NCBI GenBank assembly: GCA_002440705.1
Contig: DJVA01000033.1
Location: forward strand, 11,641 to 75,640
Length of the DNA stretch: 64,000 nucleotides
Direction: 5' to 3'
Source: Flavobacteriaceae bacterium UBA6268
Lineage (GTDB): Bacteria > Bacteroidota > Bacteroidia > Flavobacteriales > Flavobacteriaceae
Shown here: positions 25,666 through 33,152 of the stretch, piece after piece
How the letters are laid out: the number at the start of each line of letters is the position of its first letter
Position numbering within the stretch: position 1 is the first letter of the stretch
Program-made: the position numbers and the translations under genes
Notes under the pieces: generated by a model
What the model saw: only the letters and a program-made list of their open reading frames with translations
Databases searched by the model: none
Told to the model about the DNA's origin: nothing

Positions 25666-27150
25666 ATGAAAGCTACCCTTTTGAAGCCATTTTTATTTTT
25701 GCTGGGCAGCTTCACTTTATTGTGCTTTACCAAATCGGAAACACCGTTTTCCCCAAACACGACACTTCCTGAAAAACCCAACATCCTCTTTATTGAAGTA
25801 GACGATTTAACAGCAAAATATTTGGGTTGTTTTGGAGCTCGTTTCGCCCAAACCAATTGTGTGGACGAGTTGGCCCAAAACGGGACGGTCTTTGTGAATG
25901 CCGTGTGCCAAGGAGTGATGTGCACTCCTTCCAGAAACTCTTTGATTACCACAAAATACCCTCACGAACTAGGGCTCTTCGAAAACTTGGATCTAAAGAA
26001 ACTTCCCAAAGGGATTTGGACATTTCCTAAAGCTTTGAGAAAGGAAGGGTACTATAATTATTGGGTAGGAAAAAACCATTTAATTCCCGATTGTAGAGGG
26101 TTGGGTGCTGAAAATCCGGTCGACATGCGAATTAAAGGGATGAAGGCGGAAATGGGATTTGATGATGTGTATGAAAGCTTAGGGCGTTCGGTTATGCGGG
26201 AAATGATCCTTAAAACCTGTTATACGGATGAAGGATGGATTGAAAACATTGAAAGTTATGGGGATTTTTTGTTTGATAACAACCTGATTGATGCTTTTTT
26301 AGGAGATGGTTTTGATTCTCCTACTAAATTAGATCCCAATTACGAGTACATGGATGGCTACTTTACTACCATTGCCTTAGAAAAGTTACAACAGCACAAC
26401 ACGGCTAAACCCTTTTTTATGTGGGTCAATTTTTCGGGACCACACGTACCTTTTGATGCACCTAAGGAATACCAAGATCTATTTGATGCCGATCTTATGA
26501 GTCCATACATTGAACCGTCTGAGGAAATATTGAACTTACCTAGCGAATTGCTTCAGGAAAGCACCATTCAAAATCCTGAACACATTGCACTAAACAGAAA
26601 AAAATATGCCGCTACCATTGCTTACATGGACGAACAGGTGGGAAGGATCACCACCTACATCAAGAATTCAGCATTCAAAAACAATACCATCATCGTTTTC
26701 TTTTCCGATCACGGTATCATGACAGGAGACCAATGCCTAACCGGTAAAAACACCTTGTTTAAGGAAGTACTGAACCCAGCATTGATTATTTCCTATCCAG
26801 AACATTTCAAAGTCCAAAGAGTAGAAACTGCAGTCGAATTATTGGATTTGGGGAAAACCGTTTTGGACATCGCCGGTGCTTCCAAAAAAAATTTAGATAG
26901 AGTGCCCAACGGTTCTAGCCTTGTACCTATATTGTCTGGAAACGGAACTTTTGAAGGAGATGGCTATGGACTTAGTGAAATGCGGCATTTCCAATCGCTT
27001 TTTGATGGAACTTATAAATACATCCATAATTCGGAATTACCCATACTTTTCAATTTGAAAGTCGATGCCGATGAAACCCAAAACCGGATCGATTTGGAGC
27101 CTGAAGTGGCCGATAGGTTGAAAAAAATTATTGAAAAAAAGTTGAAGTAA
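25666..27150 (+). CDS. Secreted sulfatase
   Basis: This 494-residue enzyme should cleave sulfate esters, probably from sulfated polysaccharides or their fragments. It has a hydrophobic signal segment (residues 5-22), then the metal-binding NILFIEVDD motif and the Cys-type sulfatase signature CTPSR with C86, which must be oxidised to formylglycine. The later SDHG motif (FFSDHGIMTGD) supplies further metal ligands. The start is ATG 25666; a GTG three bases earlier is possible. The gene directly downstream on the other strand encodes a formylglycine-generating enzyme, the maturation partner. The exact substrate cannot be read from sequence. Confidence 0.93.
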   Translation: MKATLLKPFLFLLGSFTLLCFTKSETPFSPNTTLPEKPNILFIEVDDLTAKYLGCFGARFAQTNCVDELAQNGTVFVNAVCQGVMCTPSRNSLITTKYPHELGLFENLDLKKLPKGIWTFPKALRKEGYYNYWVGKNHLIPDCRGLGAENPVDMRIKGMKAEMGFDDVYESLGRSVMREMILKTCYTDEGWIENIESYGDFLFDNNLIDAFLGDGFDSPTKLDPNYEYMDGYFTTIALEKLQQHNTAKPFFMWVNFSGPHVPFDAPKEYQDLFDADLMSPYIEPSEEILNLPSELLQESTIQNPEHIALNRKKYAATIAYMDEQVGRITTYIKNSAFKNNTIIVFFSDHGIMTGDQCLTGKNTLFKEVLNPALIISYPEHFKVQRVETAVELLDLGKTVLDIAGASKKNLDRVPNGSSLVPILSGNGTFEGDGYGLSEMRHFQSLFDGTYKYIHNSELPILFNLKVDADETQNRIDLEPEVADRLKKIIEKKLK

Positions 27151-27151
27151 T

Positions 27152-28021
27152 TCAATCCACATCCTTGGCACAACGGAAGCCTACGTTCATCAAGGAAGTG
27201 TCTGGTGTACTCGAACTTCGTGCCGTTACCCTGAAACCATGGCACACTTTGGTGTCGCATAAAAAAGAACCGCCCCGTTGCACTTTTTGTAGGGGACCAC
27301 TAACTGCAATGGAATCCTTTGCATAGGCCTCATAGGTATTGCTACACCATTCCCAAACATTTCCAGCCATGTCCTGAAGACCTATAGGGGTTTCCCCAAA
27401 GGCACCAACCGGTGAAGTTGTTATGTAGCCATCCTCATTGCTGTTGTTCAGGGGAAAAACTCCTTGCCAATAATTGGCCAGATAATTCCCATGGGTATCC
27501 TTAATCTCATTTCCCCAGGGATAAATCCCTTGATGCCCCGAATCGCCGTTTTTCGCCGCCAGTTCCCATTCAAACTCGGTTGGCAACCGCCTGTTGGCCC
27601 ATTTACAATAAGCTTGAGCGTCGTTCCAGGAAACTTGGGTTACAGGATGGTCGTTCTGTGCCTTAGCAAAATCGGGGCCTTGTGGGTACTTCCAGGTAGC
27701 GCCTTCCTTGAGCGACCACGTTCCAGAAATAAAGTCGAATACCCCTGCATTGCCAAAGTGTTCTGCTTCGGTAACATAGTGGGTAGCTGCCACAAATTCG
27801 GCAAACTGAGCCACAGTTACGGGATGTTTTTCCAGATAAAAACTTTTGATCTCTTTTTGAATGACCGGGGTTTCTCTGGGCAATCCCTGTTCACTGCCAA
27901 TCATAACGTCCCCCCCCGGTATTAAGATGAGATTGGATAAAGGTTCGGGAGGGTTTTTACATCCGGAAAACACAAATCCAACACTGAACCCCAAAACAAA
28001 CATGATGGCATGGTTTTTCAT
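27152..28021 (-). CDS. Lipoprotein formylglycine-generating enzyme (sulfatase-modifying factor)
   Basis: This 289-residue protein belongs to the FGE/SUMF1 family, which oxidises the active-site Cys of sulfatases. The active-site block GGSFLCDTKVCHGFR has both catalytic cysteines (C255 and C260) with the normal four-residue spacing, which separates true FGEs from look-alikes lacking them. The start at 28021 gives a lipobox (FVFSGC), so the enzyme should sit in the envelope, facing the periplasm. The end lies one base from the end of the sulfatase gene. An exported, lipid-anchored FGE next to an exported sulfatase suggests that maturation takes place in the periplasm. Confidence 0.93.
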   Translation of the reverse strand: MKNHAIMFVLGFSVGFVFSGCKNPPEPLSNLILIPGGDVMIGSEQGLPRETPVIQKEIKSFYLEKHPVTVAQFAEFVAATHYVTEAEHFGNAGVFDFISGTWSLKEGATWKYPQGPDFAKAQNDHPVTQVSWNDAQAYCKWANRRLPTEFEWELAAKNGDSGHQGIYPWGNEIKDTHGNYLANYWQGVFPLNNSNEDGYITTSPVGAFGETPIGLQDMAGNVWEWCSNTYEAYAKDSIAVSGPLQKVQRGGSFLCDTKVCHGFRVTARSSSTPDTSLMNVGFRCAKDVD

Positions 28022-28057
28022 GAAGGATTTCTGTAAAAGGCACATTTTTAATGAGAA

Positions 28058-28216
28058 TTATCTTTTTGGATTGTTTAGGATAATCAAAGCCGCAATGACT
28101 CCCGGCACCCAACCACAGATAGTTAACAGTAATACGATAAGAATAGACCCGCATCCCTTATCGAGGACAGCTAAGGGAGGAAATAGAATGGCCAGCAGTA
28201 CACGCCAAAAGCTCAT
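28058..28216 (-). CDS. YqaE/Pmp3-family small membrane protein
   Basis: A 52-codon frame encodes MSFWRVLLAILFPPLAVLDK, then GCGSILIVLLLTICGW, with two hydrophobic helices and a final NNPKR. This is the hallmark of the Pmp3/YqaE family of tiny inner-membrane proteins, often linked to salt or membrane stress. The lengths of the helices and the FPPLAV and GWVPGVIAA motifs fit the family. It starts at 28216 and lies just upstream of the FGE gene on the same strand. Confidence 0.9.
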   Translation of the reverse strand: MSFWRVLLAILFPPLAVLDKGCGSILIVLLLTICGWVPGVIAALIILNNPKR

Positions 28217-28309
28217 GGTACAAAATTAGGATTTATATTCAAGCTATGGGTCGCAGCAACGGTATTTTGTTACATGTTTCCAATTTAGCTATCTTCGTTT
28301 TTGTTTTCC

Positions 28310-29341
28310 ATGAAAAAGACCTTTTTTGTCATAATATTTCTAATCGGCACCACATGTCTGGCGCAGTATCAATTTTCGGGAAAGGTGAATACCGACATGG
28401 AAAATGGCAAGCTGTACTTATCGATGATCGAAGATTACCGAAAGTTGTCCGGTGTGTATAGCGAGCAGATCCTAAGTAAAACAATACCGGACAGTATGGG
28501 GTCTTTCCATTTTGAAGGGGACAACCTCCCTTTGGAAAACCGTATTTACCGTATCCACATCGATATGTGTAGTGATGAGGACCAAGCCCTCAATCATTTT
28601 TCCGGGCATTGCGCCAACAGTAAGGAAATCCTTTTTATTGCCAACAATACCGACACCCTCTCTTTTCCCTTCACCGAGAACAATGAAATGTTCTGCAAGG
28701 TTGTGGCGCCAAACGAGAAGTCGGAGATTTTCCTTAAAATCGATTCGCTCAAAAACGACATGAAATATGCCTTCGCGGCCTACCGGAGCGAAGTGAACAA
28801 AAAACTAAACACCCAAAAATGGTTCAAAAGTTTACTGGATTATGGAAAATCCCTAGACGAGCCTTTGGCCGAGTTGTATGTATATGCTTATGTAAGCGAC
28901 CGGAGTAATGACTTCCACCAACATTACCTAGAAGACCTCAAAAAAAATAACTACTACGATTTGTTAGGCTCCCAATTGGCGGAACGTTACCCCAACAGTC
29001 CCTATACCAAGCAATACCTTTCGGAATTGGCCGCCGACAAATACCTTGTAGAAAAACCGCAAACCCCATGGTGGTTGTATTTGTTGGGGGTTTTTGCAGC
29101 ATTTTCAGTCTTGGCAAATTTTTACCTCATTGGTAAATGGAGGCAACTGCAGCGAAAGGATAAAACGACTACGGTGCTTTCGGTACAGGAAAAAAAGGTG
29201 ATGCAGTTGATTATGGAAAACAAAACCAACAAGGAAATCGCTTCGGAGCTTTTTATTAGCATCAATACCGTAAAAACCCACATCAATAACCTCTACAAAA
29301 AGTTAAATGTAACCTCTAGGGAAGAGCTTAAAGAGCTTTAA
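28310..29341 (+). CDS. Membrane-tethered LuxR-type regulator with periplasmic sensor domain
   Basis: The 343-residue protein has a signal peptide ending CLAQ, a periplasmic domain of about 220 residues starting YQFSGKVNTDMENGKLYLS (the look of a DUF4369-like beta domain found in thioredoxin-like proteins of Bacteroidota), one membrane helix at about residues 250-272, and a LuxR-type helix-turn-helix in the last 60 residues (NKTNKEIASELFISINTVKTH). It is thus a one-component regulator that reads a periplasmic signal without a kinase. ATG 28310 is preferred over an upstream TTG at 28301. Its targets are unknown. Confidence 0.88.
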   Translation: MKKTFFVIIFLIGTTCLAQYQFSGKVNTDMENGKLYLSMIEDYRKLSGVYSEQILSKTIPDSMGSFHFEGDNLPLENRIYRIHIDMCSDEDQALNHFSGHCANSKEILFIANNTDTLSFPFTENNEMFCKVVAPNEKSEIFLKIDSLKNDMKYAFAAYRSEVNKKLNTQKWFKSLLDYGKSLDEPLAELYVYAYVSDRSNDFHQHYLEDLKKNNYYDLLGSQLAERYPNSPYTKQYLSELAADKYLVEKPQTPWWLYLLGVFAAFSVLANFYLIGKWRQLQRKDKTTTVLSVQEKKVMQLIMENKTNKEIASELFISINTVKTHINNLYKKLNVTSREELKEL

Positions 29342-29368
29342 AAACCAGGTTGTTAAGCAAATCATAGG

Positions 29369-29385
29369 GGGGACTAGTCCCTTTT
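29369..29385 (+). terminator. Weak terminator after the LuxR-type regulator
   Basis: The palindrome GGGACTAGTCCC, extended by one G, is followed by five T residues. The stem is short (4-5 bp), so termination may be partial. Confidence 0.4.
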
Positions 29386-29403
29386 TCAACCCCATTTTTC
29401 TAG

Positions 29404-29411
29404 TATTTTTG
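29404..29411 (+). promoter_or_regulatory. TAnnTTTG -7 box for the DUF1573 gene
   Basis: TATTTTTG lies 48 bases before the ATG at 29460. It is a full match to the consensus; the -33 element is not clear. Confidence 0.5.
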
Positions 29412-29459
29412 AAAGGATATATCCAGGTTTGTAGCTGTTAAACTTTTAAACCAATTTAC

Positions 29460-29903
29460 ATGAAGACTACTGTAAACAAATCACTCTCCGCGAAATTCCT
29501 TTTGTTTGTGAGCCTTTTGATTTCCACCTATGGATTTTCCCAAGATGCCGACAAAACCGAAAAAGTAGGTCAGTTTAAATTTGAAAGCGAATTAATCGAT
29601 TATGGCACCATCGAACAAAATGCCGATGGCGTGCGCGTTTTCAAATTCACCAATGTAGGAGATGCCCCCATTGTGATTTCCAAAGCAAAGGGATCCTGTG
29701 GCTGTACCGTACCTACTTACAGCAAAAATGTGATCGAACCAGGTGATACGGGCGAAATCCAAGTGAAATACGCCACCAATAGGATCGGGAAATTTACCAA
29801 AACCGTTACCCTAACGTCCAATGCTTCCGAACCCGAAAAAGTATTGCGAATCAAAGGAGAGGTCTTGGCCCCAGCCACTACCCCAACAACCGTAGATAAC
29901 TAA
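29460..29903 (+). CDS. Secreted DUF1573 protein
   Basis: The 147-residue protein has a signal peptide ending in GFSQ and one DUF1573 immunoglobulin-like domain: FESELIDYGTIEQNADGVR, GSCGCTVPTYSK with its conserved CGC, and PGDTGEIQVKY. The family is abundant in Bacteroidota and periplasmic or surface-located, with no settled function. It has its own promoter box and a strong terminator, so it is probably a single-gene unit. Confidence 0.9.
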   Translation: MKTTVNKSLSAKFLLFVSLLISTYGFSQDADKTEKVGQFKFESELIDYGTIEQNADGVRVFKFTNVGDAPIVISKAKGSCGCTVPTYSKNVIEPGDTGEIQVKYATNRIGKFTKTVTLTSNASEPEKVLRIKGEVLAPATTPTTVDN

Positions 29904-29942
29904 ACACCCCTTGGGCAAATAACCCCTCTAATAAAATGCTTT

Positions 29943-29969
29943 CCCCGGTGCCAACATCGGGGTTTTTTT
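29943..29969 (+). terminator. Rho-independent terminator after the DUF1573 gene
   Basis: CCCCGGTG (29943-29950) pairs with CATCGGGG (29955-29962), one G-T pair, loop CCAA, followed by seven T residues. Confidence 0.85.
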
Positions 29970-30022
29970 GCTTACCCTGCAACCCATTCCAAAATGTTGT
30001 GTGCTATTGTACGCAAATAATG

Positions 30023-30030
30023 TACTTTTG
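30023..30030 (+). promoter_or_regulatory. TAnnTTTG -7 box for lysS
   Basis: TACTTTTG ends 49 bases before the lysS ATG. A TTG at 29997-29999, 23 bases upstream, could be the -33 element, at the upper end of the usual spacing. Confidence 0.6.
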
Positions 30031-30079
30031 CAGCGGCAGTAGGGTGCTGCCAAAGGATTTACATTAAAAATAGAATTGC

Positions 30080-31774
30080 ATGCAACTTTCGGAACTCGAA
30101 CTCATTCGGCGGGAAAAACTGAACCATTTAAGGGAACTGGGCATCGACCCTTACCCTGCCGCTTTGTATCCTGTGGACCATACTTCAAAACAAATCAAGC
30201 AGCATTTTGAGGCAGGAAAACGGGTAACCATTGCTGGCCGATTGATGTCCCGCCGCATTCAGGGGCCGGCATCCTTTGCAGAGTTGCAGGATGCGGAAGG
30301 ACGCATTCAAGTGTATTTCAACCGGGATGAAATTTGCCCGGGAGAGGATAAAACCCACTACAACGAAGTATATAAAAAATTGCTGGATATTGGCGACTTT
30401 ATTGGTGTTGAAGGCGATCTATTTACCACTCAAGTAGGTGAAAAAACAGTGAAGGTGAAAGGATTTACCTTGCTATCCAAATCGTTGAAACCCCTTCCCC
30501 TTCCCAAAACCGACCGTGAAGGGAATGTGCACGACGAGTTCAACGATCCCGAAATGCGTTACCGCCAGCGTTATGCCGATTTGGTGGTGAACCCGCACGT
30601 AAAGGAAATTTTCGTAAAACGGACCCTGCTTTTCAATGCCATGCGCAATTTCTTCAACGAACGAGGGTATTTCGAAGTAGAAACCCCAGTATTGCAACCC
30701 ATTCCGGGTGGTGCCGCAGCACGTCCTTTTGTGACCCACCACAATGCATTGGACATTCCATTGTACATGCGCATAGCAAACGAATTGTATTTGAAGCGAC
30801 TCATAGTGGGAGGCTTCGATGGGGTGTACGAGTTTTCGAAAAATTTCCGCAACGAAGGAATGGACCGCACCCACAACCCCGAGTTCACTGCCATGGAAAT
30901 TTATGTAGCCTACAAAGACTACCATTGGATGATGGAATTTTGTGAAGAGCTTTTGGAGTACTGTGCCATCCAGGTGAACGGGACTACCAAGGCTACTTTT
31001 GGCACTCAAGAAATTGATTTTCGGGCACCTTATCCACGAATCACCATGGCAGATGCTATCAAGAAATATACGGGATTTGACATTCTTGGAAAGACCGAAG
31101 ATGAAATCAGGAAAGCCGCCAAAGATTTGGGAGTCGAAGTGGACGACACCATGGGCAAAGGAAAACTGATCGATGAGATTTTTGGGGAGAAGTGTGAAGG
31201 AAACTTTGTCCAGCCTACTTTTATTATTGATTATCCCAAGGAAATGAGTCCACTTTGTAAAGCCCACCGCGACAATCCTGAGTTGACCGAACGCTTTGAA
31301 CTGATGGTCTGCGGAAAAGAAATAGCCAATGCTTACAGTGAATTGAACGACCCCATTGACCAACGCGAACGCTTTGAAGCCCAATTGCAATTGGCCGACC
31401 GTGGCGATGACGAGGCCATGTTCATCGACAACGATTTTCTGAGAGCATTGGAGTACGGAATGCCGCCCACCTCTGGTATGGGGATCGGTATGGACCGACT
31501 AATCATGTTCTTAACCAACAATGCTTCCATCCAAGAAGTATTGTTTTTCCCACAAATGAAACCTGAACGGCAGGCCCCTAAAGTAGCCTTGAACGAGGAA
31601 GAAAAAGTGGTATTGGCCTTGCTCCAAAAGGCAACATCCCTTCCACTGGAAGACCTTAAAGCCCAGAGCGGCTTAAGCAACAAAAAGTGGGATAAAACAA
31701 TTAAGCACCTTACTTCCAATAAACTCGCCAAAGTGGAGAAGACCAATGAAGGCTTGGTGGTACACCTTCTCTAG
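30080..31774 (+). CDS. lysS: Lysyl-tRNA synthetase, class II
   Basis: This cytoplasmic enzyme charges tRNA(Lys). The 564-residue protein has the N-terminal OB-fold anticodon-binding domain (VTIAGRLMSRRIQGPASFAE) and the class II catalytic core with motif 2 (KNFRNEGMDRTHNPEFTAME) and motif 3 (GMGIGMDRLIMFL). The last 60 or so residues (after FFPQMKPE) form an extra small helical domain, typical of Flavobacteriia and absent from the shorter E. coli enzyme. It ends eight bases before a convergent gene. Confidence 0.97.
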   Translation: MQLSELELIRREKLNHLRELGIDPYPAALYPVDHTSKQIKQHFEAGKRVTIAGRLMSRRIQGPASFAELQDAEGRIQVYFNRDEICPGEDKTHYNEVYKKLLDIGDFIGVEGDLFTTQVGEKTVKVKGFTLLSKSLKPLPLPKTDREGNVHDEFNDPEMRYRQRYADLVVNPHVKEIFVKRTLLFNAMRNFFNERGYFEVETPVLQPIPGGAAARPFVTHHNALDIPLYMRIANELYLKRLIVGGFDGVYEFSKNFRNEGMDRTHNPEFTAMEIYVAYKDYHWMMEFCEELLEYCAIQVNGTTKATFGTQEIDFRAPYPRITMADAIKKYTGFDILGKTEDEIRKAAKDLGVEVDDTMGKGKLIDEIFGEKCEGNFVQPTFIIDYPKEMSPLCKAHRDNPELTERFELMVCGKEIANAYSELNDPIDQRERFEAQLQLADRGDDEAMFIDNDFLRALEYGMPPTSGMGIGMDRLIMFLTNNASIQEVLFFPQMKPERQAPKVALNEEEKVVLALLQKATSLPLEDLKAQSGLSNKKWDKTIKHLTSNKLAKVEKTNEGLVVHLL

Positions 31775-31782
31775 TTCGAACC

Positions 31783-32436
31783 TTAGGCAAACATTTTTAA
31801 AAATATTTCCTGAAAAGGGTCACTCCCCACTACAGTATAGTAAAACAATGCCCCCAACCAGCCATGAAACAGTCCGAGGGCATAAAGGTTCCGTATCCTT
31901 AAATAGATTGTCCCATAGAAAAGTGCAATCAGGAATGTTCCTAACATAAGCCAAAAATTGGGAGAATGTACCAGTGAAAATAATAGGGCCGTAAGCCCAA
32001 CGATCCAAAATTTTGGAACCTGATTTCCCCAACCATCTTGGAGGTTTCCCGCTACCAAAGCCATGATCAGGAACTGCTGGATGGCTCCCCAAATGGGATA
32101 GGAAATAAGGATGGGAAGGAGATGCCATGTAAGGTTAAGGCTGTTCTGGAAATAACCAATTAAGAAGCAGGCAATTACCGTCAGTATTGCAAAAGGGAAT
32201 AGGTAGTACAGGGCCTTCTTGAAATTATCCGTACGGAATCCCCAATATTTAAAAAGAGACCTGTCTTTTTTTCCCCGATATAAAACATAGACCAACCACC
32301 CCACCGTGGCCACTGCCACAAAGGGAAAGCGCCAATCGAGGTAATCCATAAAGAGGAACTTGCTCAAGGCCGTTAAGCTAACGGCAAGCATTTCTAGGAA
32401 ACGGGTCCGGCGGGGAATTGAAAGGGAATGATTCAT
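31783..32436 (-). CDS. CPBP-family membrane protein with altered active site
   Basis: I chose the ATG at 32436; an upstream ATG at 32520 would extend through two terminator hairpins. The 217-residue protein has six or seven hydrophobic helices. FSLVHSP matches the second CPBP (Abi) motif FxxxH and LFHGWLGALF the third, but the first motif, normally Glu-Glu, reads IQQFLIMAL. Known CPBP proteins are intramembrane proteases that depend on the Glu pair, so this one may be inactive or use a different mechanism. Its role is unknown. Confidence 0.75.
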   Translation of the reverse strand: MNHSLSIPRRTRFLEMLAVSLTALSKFLFMDYLDWRFPFVAVATVGWLVYVLYRGKKDRSLFKYWGFRTDNFKKALYYLFPFAILTVIACFLIGYFQNSLNLTWHLLPILISYPIWGAIQQFLIMALVAGNLQDGWGNQVPKFWIVGLTALLFSLVHSPNFWLMLGTFLIALFYGTIYLRIRNLYALGLFHGWLGALFYYTVVGSDPFQEIFLKMFA

Positions 32437-32449
32437 GGCTAAAAGGTTT

Positions 32450-32472
32450 AAAAAACCCCACCCAAGGTGGGG
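32450..32472 (-). terminator. Terminator upstream of the CPBP gene
   Basis: On the minus strand CCCCACC (32472-32466) pairs with GGTGGGG (32462-32456) around a TTG loop and is followed by six T residues. It ends the transcript of the yiaA gene. Confidence 0.8.
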
Positions 32473-32485
32473 TCTTCTCATCAAA

Positions 32486-32512
32486 ACGGGCCGCATCTTT
32501 GATGCGGCCCGT
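32486..32512 (-). terminator. Second hairpin in tandem after yiaA
   Basis: A perfect 12-bp stem (32486-32497 with 32501-32512, loop of three bases) begins four bases after the yiaA stop and is followed on the minus strand by TTTTG. With the hairpin at 32450-32472 it makes a tandem terminator. Confidence 0.7.
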
Positions 32513-32516
32513 AGGT

Positions 32517-32999
32517 TCAATCTTCTTCAGTGGTATCGAACAATCGCAAGTCGCGGGTGTTCTTTTGAACAGCTACAGCGGCAAAAAGGCTTAAGGTAAA
32601 AGCCATGCCGTAAAATCCCTTTTCGCTCAGTTCCAGATCGGCATTCCACAGGCCAATTACCAATAATAGAATGCTAGCGATGGTAGTAAACCAACTGATG
32701 CCGTAGTAGACTTCGGTTACAGGGATACCTTCTTGGCGGTCGCGGACACTTTTCTGCACCGAGACTACCGAGAACAATCCAAATAGTAAAATGGTAAAGT
32801 AATACCCTTTTTCATTCAACCACATGGATGCGTTCCAAAGTCCAATACAATAGGAGGCCATCCCAACAAAAAGCGCAGTCCATGAGGCTGAGACAAATGC
32901 TGGAGAAGGACGACAGCCAAGGTGTTTCTTTTTGTGATCCATGTGTTCGATCAATGGGGCATTGACAGGCTTTTTTTCTTTAAAAAATTGCGTTTCCAT
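32517..32999 (-). CDS. yiaA: Inner-membrane protein YiaA
   Basis: The 160-residue protein has two copies of the two-helix YiaA/B unit: GMASYCIGLWNA plus FTILLFGLFSVVSVQKSVRDR and, later, ILLLVIGLWNADLELSEKGF plus LSLFAAVAVQKNTRDLR. The internal repeat and the VQKxxRD ends are the family signature. The function in E. coli is unknown. It starts at 32999 and is separated from the next gene by tandem terminators. Confidence 0.88.
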   Translation of the reverse strand: METQFFKEKKPVNAPLIEHMDHKKKHLGCRPSPAFVSASWTALFVGMASYCIGLWNASMWLNEKGYYFTILLFGLFSVVSVQKSVRDRQEGIPVTEVYYGISWFTTIASILLLVIGLWNADLELSEKGFYGMAFTLSLFAAVAVQKNTRDLRLFDTTEED

Positions 33000-33152
33000 A
33001 TTGATTTGTTTTGATGATTATGAAACAAAAGTCACGCACAATTGGGTACGGAACAATCTTAAATAATTCAAATACTTACGATTTATCTATACAATAATTT
33101 TATATATATAATTATTTTTCAGTTATTTATAAAATCTATTTTTTACGTTTAA
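33000..33152. other. Very AT-rich divergent intergenic region
   Basis: The 153 bases between divergently transcribed yiaA and the unknown gene at 33153 contain long A/T runs (around 33060-33145, including a TATATATATAA stretch). No clean TAnnTTTG box with a -33 partner stands out. It presumably holds both promoters. Confidence 0.5.

Noticed and set aside
30473..31390. A 305-codon open frame on the minus strand within lysS.
   Set aside because: It lies entirely in the reverse of a strongly conserved enzyme gene and has no family features or start context.
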